This document shows positions 59,101 through 64,000 of a stretch of 64,000 nucleotides of DNA, in pieces. The DNA comes from Scenedesmus sp. ARA3 (Eukaryota; Chlorophyta; Chlorophyceae; Sphaeropleales; Scenedesmaceae): the NCBI GenBank assembly GCA_004335835.1, contig RWJK01001206.1:163344-227343 (forward strand), in the 5' to 3' direction. The stretch's first letter is position 1, and each line of letters begins with the position of its first letter. The translations under genes were made by a program, and so were the position numbers. Under the pieces are notes generated by a model that was not told the origin of the DNA, ran no database searches, and was given only the letters and a program-made list of their open reading frames with translations.

Positions 59101-61959
59101 CACACCCGCAGGCAGCTGCTGATCAGTGGTTCACGTCTGTGAAAGCCCTGCTGCTTGCAAGCCCTGCCTGCCCAGAAACAGCCAAGGCACACCACTCGCA
59201 TAACAGTGACAGCACCTTCCCCGAATCTTGCGGAATGCAAGGAGGCATACAGCTATATGCCCTATAGGGTTGACGTGCAAGCAACAGGCAGGCATTTCTG
59301 ATGTTTGGCAAGCAGCAGGCAGGCATTTCAGATGTTCGGCTAAGGTGGTCTATCTGAAGGTTGCACCCAGCAGCAAGCTGGCGCACCATGTGCCCCCTGT
59401 CATATCCTGAGTCCTTGAAATCGTCCAGCCTGTTCCTCAGCCGCGGCTCCAGCCCCTGGTCCTCATAAAAGGAGGAAGACTCACTGCAGCAGCAGCAGCA
59501 GCAGCAGCAGCACCGGCAGCAGCAGCAGCAGCACTTGTTTGGTTATTTGGGGCTATGTAGTTGCGCGGCTCCAGCCCCTGGTCCTCATAGAAAGAGGACG
59601 GCTCCCTGCGGCAGCAGCAGCAGCAGCAATAACAATGGTTGGGTAGTTGGGTCTGAGCAGTCAAGGCTCCAGGCCCTGGTCCTCATAGAAGGAGGACGAC
59701 TCCCTGCGAGGGCGGCAGCAGCAGCAGCAGCAGCAGCAGGTTTAGGGACAAAGGTCTGTTTGACACCACCATAACGCTCATCCCACAAGTAATTGTCAGG
59801 CCTGCAACCAGCAGCTTGCGTATAGTACCACATGCAACAGACGGTGACTATGTGTGCTGTCTGTCCTCAGACTGCGTACCAAGTGTCACGATGCATGCGC
59901 AGCAGCTGCCACAGTAAGCCGTCAACACCTTCCTCCCATTGAAACTGGTGCTGTTTTCACATCTCACCAAGTCACAGACAGATGAGGTATTGACCTACTT
60001 GTCAGCTTTGGAACGTCACGCGAACGTTGAGGTTTATCTTTTCTACTACAAAAGTTGGCTTCCTTGCATCGATCGCGTGCCCTCCCACTGCAAGCTCTCT
60101 TTGGTGATGTGCTCCAGCACCCACATAAAACTGGTGATGTGGCCTAACATTTACTATTGCTTATCTTCACTTTGCGTAACTGAAGGGTCACACTGCAGGT
60201 GCAGCAGCCGCACTCGTCTGTCAAACATCCGTCAGGGCCACCAGGGCGGTTTGAGGCGCTGTGATACACCCTATTGAAACCTATGCTTACCGCGTGCCCT
60301 CTCCCTGCAGGCTCTCCTTGGTGATGTGCTCCAGCACCCACTTAGGGTTGCAACATAAAATTGGTGATGTGGCCTAACATTTACTATTGGTTATCTTCAC
60401 TCTGCATAACTGAAGGGTTACACTGCAGGTGCAGCAGCCGCACTAGTCTGTCAAAACATCAGTCAGAGCCACCAGGTCGGTTTGAGGCGCTGTGATACAC
60501 CCTATTGAACCCTATGCTTACCGTGTGCCCTCCCCCTGCAGGCTCTCCTTGGTGATGTGCTCCAGCACCCATTTGGGATTGCGCGTGCGGCCGTCAAAGC
60601 TGGCCACAAAGCCCTCGTAAAACCGCAACGTGTCTGTCTGGGGGATGCCTGCAGACAAGGCAAAGTAACAGTGATCTGTCAAAGCTGGCCACAAAGCCCT
60701 CGTAGAACCGCAACGTGTCTGTCTGGGGGATGCCTGCATCAACGCAAATCAACAGCAACCAGTCAAAGCTGGCCACAAAGCCCTCGTAGAAGCGCAGCGT
60801 GTCTGTCTGGGGGATGCCTGCAGCAAGGCAAAATTACACCAACTTTTTGATGGAGGCCAAAAAGCCCTGGTAAACGGCAGCGTGTCAATCTGGAGGATGC
60901 CTGCAGCATGGCACAGTGACTTGCCAAAGCTGGCCACAGAGCCCTCGTAACACTGCAGTGTCCATCTGGGGAATGCCTGCAGGCCAGAATACCAGCAGCG
61001 CATCACAAGGCGCACGAATGGGTAATCTTTGCCACACTGCTTTATGCTGTGGGTAAGATGACAGGAATGAGATCAGCGGATGCAGGGCCTGGTGTTTGCA
61101 GCTGTCCGTGCCAGGAGGCGGTCCCTGCCAGGAACTCGGCACATGCCTGGTATTAATGGCTGCAATCAAAGCATTCAACAGTGCTCAGCTCTGCTGCTGC
61201 TGCTGCTGCTGCTGCTGCTCACCAAACTTGAAGGCCGAGTGCACCCTGAACACAGATGCCTCATCAGAGGCTTTGGGCCCTGCACAAGTCACACAAATCA
61301 GCAGCACGGCGGATACGGCAGAAATTAAGCAGCCAATTGTCAGCAGTGGCTCCCACTGGACGCATAAACTACCAGACTATGATCCCCAGCTAAGTGTCTG
61401 CATTAAGCCTCAGCGGGGTAGATAGTGCATGCATGCAGAGCATGGCAGCGCAGCAGTCCAGGACCATCTGCAAGTTGCTGCTCCTGCTCCTGCTCCTGCT
61501 GCTGCGTAATACACTGCAGTGTGTTTTTGCTCACCGCCAGGGATGAGGTCTGCTGCTGGGGCTTTTTGAACAACACTTGCAGGGGAGCGGTTGAGGTAGG
61601 CATAGGCGCCCCCTGCACCTATGCCTGCCCCAACAGCAATGCCTAGTGCGACACTCCTAAACCTGTGCCCATCGTATTTACAGCGTTCGCAGGAAAGTAA
61701 GATCAAAATCAGTTTGTGGTTAAGGGCAACATGAGCAGCAGGTGTTGCTACAAGGACCAAGCACATGACAAGCAGCAGTAGCAGTAGCAGCACCAGCAGC
61801 AGTAGCAGTGCTGCCCACAGGTATACAGCAGACGCATCTGCGAAGGGACTGGTGCTGGCTAGCAACTTTTTTGTTATACTGTGTGCTACTTAATGGTTTG
61901 GAAGAAGCAGGTGATTGCAGCAATTCGAAGAGAAATATCGCCAACCTGAGATCGAGCAT
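55503..61959 (-). CDS. ENDOG: Endonuclease G (NUC1/CPS-6 type), mitochondrial
   Basis: DNA/RNA non-specific nuclease of the mitochondrial intermembrane space. Exons (minus): 61946-61959, 61535-61662, 61223-61279, 60522-60648, 59750-59801, 59387-59479, 58994-59068, 58699-58764, 57767-57863, 57297-57485, 56440-56598, 55503-55708; 1263 nt, 420 aa, frame intact. After a 14-nt first exon (inferred), RFRSVALGIAVGAGIGAGG is an N-terminal membrane/targeting segment. Then FKFGIPQTDTLRFYEGFV, RNPKWVLEHIT, the catalytic DRGHM (His156), NHRASQKAMNDTFSLSN with the metal-binding Asn near 178, FNRDYWARFEKFVK, VYIVTGPLWLP, VSVPTHYYKVVL, FVMPN and VPLEALE. The C-terminal ~65 residues after CDVLACKLPAERWW are Gly/Ser-rich. 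The donor after exon 5 (TTT|GTCCCT) is weak and the first exon rests on phase and start only. Confidence 0.93.
55709..55740. repeat. (CAG)n at EndoG last-exon acceptor
   Basis: CAG on plus, CTG in the gene's sense, abutting the acceptor of exon 55503-55708. A longer pure run lies in the same intron at 56151-56195. Confidence 0.9.
56665..56722 (-). repeat. Echo of EndoG exon 11 acceptor side
   Basis: Copy of GAKFFPGFVNDKRRAAL codons with its CAG acceptor, about 125 bp upstream in the sense of the gene; it reads FVNNKRRAALP and then a stop. Confidence 0.88.
56945..57200 (-). repeat. EndoG exon 10 donor echoes and CTGTACTGC repeats
   Basis: The donor end of exon 57297-57485 (AGCGTGGCTG|GTGAGC in sense) recurs at 57164-57195 and, diverged, at 56950-56985. 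Between them a 9-bp unit (CTGTACTGC on plus) is repeated in groups of three, separated by TGGCTCAAATGC, making a ~48-bp higher-order unit in at least three copies. Confidence 0.85.
57901..58698. other. Long EndoG intron with homopolymer tracts
   Basis: Intron between exons 57767-57863 and 58699-58764. It has no coding echoes, but C runs at 58141-58152, 58507-58530 and 58647-58655, and T/A runs near 58290 and 58570. It is visibly richer in A/T than its neighbours. Confidence 0.6.
59432..59720 (-). repeat. Three copies of EndoG exon 6 start (~120 bp)
   Basis: Codons for SSFYEDQGLEPR with CAG/CTG tracts occur in the real exon (to 59479) and again at about 59560-59605 and 59662-59705. The (CAG)n tract on plus after each copy is the sense CTG tract before each acceptor. 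Confidence 0.92.
60089..60560 (-). repeat. Donor-side echoes of EndoG exon 4 (~225 bp)
   Basis: The end of exon 4 (WVLEHITKESLQ) recurs at about 60090-60128 and 60308-60345, downstream in the sense of the gene, with the intervening intron sequence (AGGTGCAGCAGCCGCACT, ATTTACTATTG) also duplicated. Spacing is about 225 bp. Confidence 0.92.
60590..60976 (-). repeat. Five acceptor-side copies of EndoG exon 4 (~84 bp)
   Basis: Copies of the exon start (IPQTDTLRFYEGFVASFD) have acceptor edges at 60648 (real), 60733, 60817, 60900 and 60976, spacing 85, 84, 83 and 76, decaying with distance. None but the real one has the downstream half or a donor. Each unit is about 63 nt of exon plus 20 nt of intron, so the copied introns would be far too short to splice alone. 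Confidence 0.95.
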
Positions 61960-63093
61960 TCTGCTATACTGCGGCCCTCGCCGCCTCAACACGGCAACAA
62001 AAGCTTTTAGATTATTCAGTTTTGGCCAGTCCAGAACTACAGGGGCGACGTATTTCCGTGATGTGGCCGATAGGTTTTGCTGGCAGTACAGCAGGCTGGC
62101 ACTTTCAACGGCCGTGGGCGTGTCGCTTGCACGTGCTGTCAAAATTGCAAGCAATGGCTGTAGCCTGCGTCTGGTAACAGGTACGTAGAATGTGCACGTC
62201 CTGACACGTGCTAGCCGCATCATGTGCAGTAAAACCTGTACCGCTGCAACTGACAAACCAACTCAGGCTGTCAGCCTGAGGCAGATCGTACGCACACACT
62301 GTGACAGATGACACCATACTTGCCTCAGAACAGCCTGCCGGATGTTACACGTGCATTTGCACGCAATTCAAAATGCAAAAAAAGGGCACCCTAAAAAGCC
62401 AATGGCTTGCCTGCAGCACCCATACCAACATACCCAGCCGAACATGCCCAGCTGGCATCTGCATGCTCGGCCTCAAGTTGTTCCCTACCAGTGCACAATG
62501 ACCGACCACCAGAACACAATGACCTATCGATACACAAACACAGTTTCTGTCAGGCTGTACCATATCAATCAATCCGTTTAAGCCGCTGTGCGGGCATGCT
62601 GTGCTGGTTGCCCGGCTCATGTGCACCAGCTGTAGATGGAAGGGCGCATGCGCAGCATCATCGCCCTCAGTAGGCTTTGAGAGGCCTCAGATCCAGCCGC
62701 ACCCATCCTCGATGCCGTGCTATGAGGCTACGGCATGCAGAGCACAAACAACCCATCAGTGACCTGCCTGCACAGATGAATGGCTGCCATCTATCTTGCA
62801 CTGTACCTCTGACAGACACTGTCATTACAGCGCAAGTGACAAAGCCAGCTGCACAGCCATGCCTCCAGCCCAGCTAACACCTTGCACCTCATACATGGAC
62901 ACAAAGGACAACACCAGTGCAGCAGCGCGATACATGTAAGTCTGTGGGTATCTGTGTGGATCCGCATAAAATGTTACTGCCCTGCTTGCATGTCTACACA
63001 TGTAGCCTCGCTGTCAACATAATCGAGCCGCAACCCAAAAGCCTTCACCTTGGGTGGCTGAAGATTGAAGTGATGGTTGTACTGTACACCTTT
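61960..63093. other. Intergenic between EndoG and Maf
   Basis: EndoG promoter at left, Maf 3' UTR at right. TTACA (TGTAA on minus) at 62343 and 62823 are possible Maf polyadenylation signals. No other gene is supported. Confidence 0.45.
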
Positions 63094-63744
63094 CTACTGC
63101 TTGCTGGCCTGCGCTGCTACTGCTGCCTCTGCTGCTGGCAGCGTCAGCAGGCCCTCCTGCAGCAGCTGCTGCACCTGCTGGCTGAACGAGTGCAGCGGGA
63201 AGCCCACCACGTTGAAATAACAACCTGTTATGCCTGTTACAAATGACGAGGCAGCGCCCTGGATGCCATAGCTGCCTGCCTTGCCAAACGGCTCGCCTGC
63301 AAGGCAAGTCAAGAGGGAGTGCAGCAGCAGCGCAGAGCAACATGATGTGCTAGCAGCAAGACAGATGAATGCGCAGGTGGTGGGCAAGATGCAATCTGGC
63401 CATGCTGCACACAGCAATGCAAAGTTACGTGAACTATTTGTCTACAGCGCGAGGTGTCACTGGCTGACGCCCGTTTCTAATGTTTGATCTTGCTGCACGG
63501 GGGGCAAGCAGGTGAGCAGCCTGGAACGTATGGCAGCACGCACGATAGCTCACTGGCAGATGCAACTGCAGTCGCACCTGTGTGAATGTACGCGTCTATC
63601 AGTTCAGTAGGCAGCTCATGGAAGAGCACGTTGGTGGTCTCAGAGAAGGTGCGGCAGAAGGGGCCCTCCTGGCCCTCTGGCACAGGCGCCTGCGGCAGCA
63701 CCAGCGCCACGCCGGTGTGCACGTGGTGGCTGCTGCCGCTCAAG
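63094..63744 (-). CDS. Maf-like nucleotide pyrophosphatase, C-terminal part
   Basis: Maf/ASMTL-type house-cleaning pyrophosphatase acting on non-canonical or pyrimidine nucleoside triphosphates. Two exons on minus: 63578-63744 and 63094-63296, joined at [16 protein letters not shown]. Family landmarks are [15 protein letters not shown], a Phe-Thr/Ser-E-T-T-NV segment (FSETTNVLF), [18 protein letters not shown] with the conserved D-K-A-G position read as [16 protein letters not shown], and a short Ala-rich C-terminus ending ASKQ. The Lys-Ala-Gly-Ser-Tyr-Gly core is intact, the preceding Asp is Gly. N-terminal exons with the SxxR nucleotide-binding motif lie beyond the right edge. Confidence 0.88.
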
Positions 63745-63985
63745 CTGCATGGAGGAAGCAGACAATTGTGTGAGCAGCGGCAGGTCAGTGTCAGCAGCAG
63801 TATGGCAGCGGCGACACCAGCGCCACGCCTGTGAGCACGTGGTGGCTGCTGCCACTCAAGCTGCAGCCCCAAAATAGGGAGTTTGTTGAAAACAGCGGCG
63901 GCAGGTTAGGAGTCAGTAGTATGGCAGCGGAAGCACCAATGCCACAAATGTGTGCACGTGGTGGCTGCTGCCGCTCAAGCTGCAA
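63705..63985 (-). repeat. Three acceptor-side copies of a Maf exon (~120 bp)
   Basis: The exon start ([15 protein letters not shown]) recurs with acceptor edges at about 63744 (real), 63864 and 63983. The outer copies read HHVLTGVALVSP and a more diverged HHVHICGIG and lack the remainder of the exon. The right edge of the window cuts the intron, so there may be more. Confidence 0.88.
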
Positions 63986-64000
63986 GCAGGGGCAGTTACA

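Noticed and set aside
60590..60976. Regular direct repeats that could suggest a CRISPR array
   Set aside because: The repeats are coding-exon fragments that decay with distance, unit content is mostly repeat with little spacer, and the DNA is eukaryotic with spliced genes.
1..64000. Possible transposon origin of the repeated units
   Set aside because: No terminal inverted repeats, target-site duplications or transposase/reverse transcriptase sequence was seen; each array is private to its own exon.

Overview
This window is nuclear DNA from a eukaryote, most likely a chlorophyte green alga of the Chlorophyceae (Scenedesmus/Tetradesmus or Chlamydomonas type). The evidence is intron-dense genes with GT-AG splice sites, very many CTG/CAG triplet runs, a plant-type uridine-kinase/CYTH protein of the TTM1/2 class, an axonemal dynein heavy chain and sparse TGTAA polyadenylation signals. 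The species call is inference. There are three runs of N: 1-80, 12857-13044 and 44994-45217. I rebuilt gene models by hand from splice sites and checked that exon lengths keep frame. The complete models (PAP2 phosphatase 296 aa, secreted protein 474 aa, PRP28 838 aa, EndoG 420 aa) close without a frame error, and so does the recovered part of TTM (834 aa).

Layout from left to right: (1) the 5' part of an axonemal dynein heavy chain on the minus strand, 899-5660, continuing past the left edge; (2) a PAP2 lipid-phosphate phosphatase on minus, 7177-10945; (3) a divergent gene on plus for a secreted protein of unknown function, 11301-15702; (4) PRP28/DDX23, the U5 snRNP DEAD-box splicing helicase, plus, 16881-27906; (5) three paralogous leucine-rich-repeat genes, A (plus, 29039-32004), B (minus, 32982-35770) and C (plus, 36704-39493), each with exactly one missing base, A also with a nonsense codon; (6) a PPR-repeat protein on minus, 41813-43726, 5' end unresolved; (7) a TTM1/2-like protein on plus, 44601-51568; (8) a ~186-bp tandem repeat at 52030-52790; (9) a mitochondrial-type endonuclease G on minus, 55503-61959; (10) the 3' end of a Maf-like nucleotide pyrophosphatase on minus, 63094 to the right edge.

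The most striking property is a genome style rather than a single gene. Nearly every gene carries tandem arrays of short units (about 76-280 bp) that each span an exon-intron junction. Copies of an exon's 3' end plus its donor lie downstream of that exon, and copies of an acceptor plus the exon's 5' end lie upstream of it, so introns are filled with decaying echoes of their own flanking exons. Examples are the DEAD-motif exon end of PRP28 (4 copies, ~133 bp), the PRP28 motif IV exon start (about 6, ~107 bp), the PAP2 exon 2 (4, ~280 bp), the TTM first recovered exon end (at least 8) and P-loop exon end (4), and the EndoG exon 4 start (5, ~84 bp). Both internal N gaps fall inside such arrays. 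CTG runs often abut the 3' splice site directly. I see no operons or CRISPR; the genes are independent housekeeping, organellar and flagellar functions, with two divergent pairs (PAP2/secreted protein and PPR/TTM) that may share promoters.
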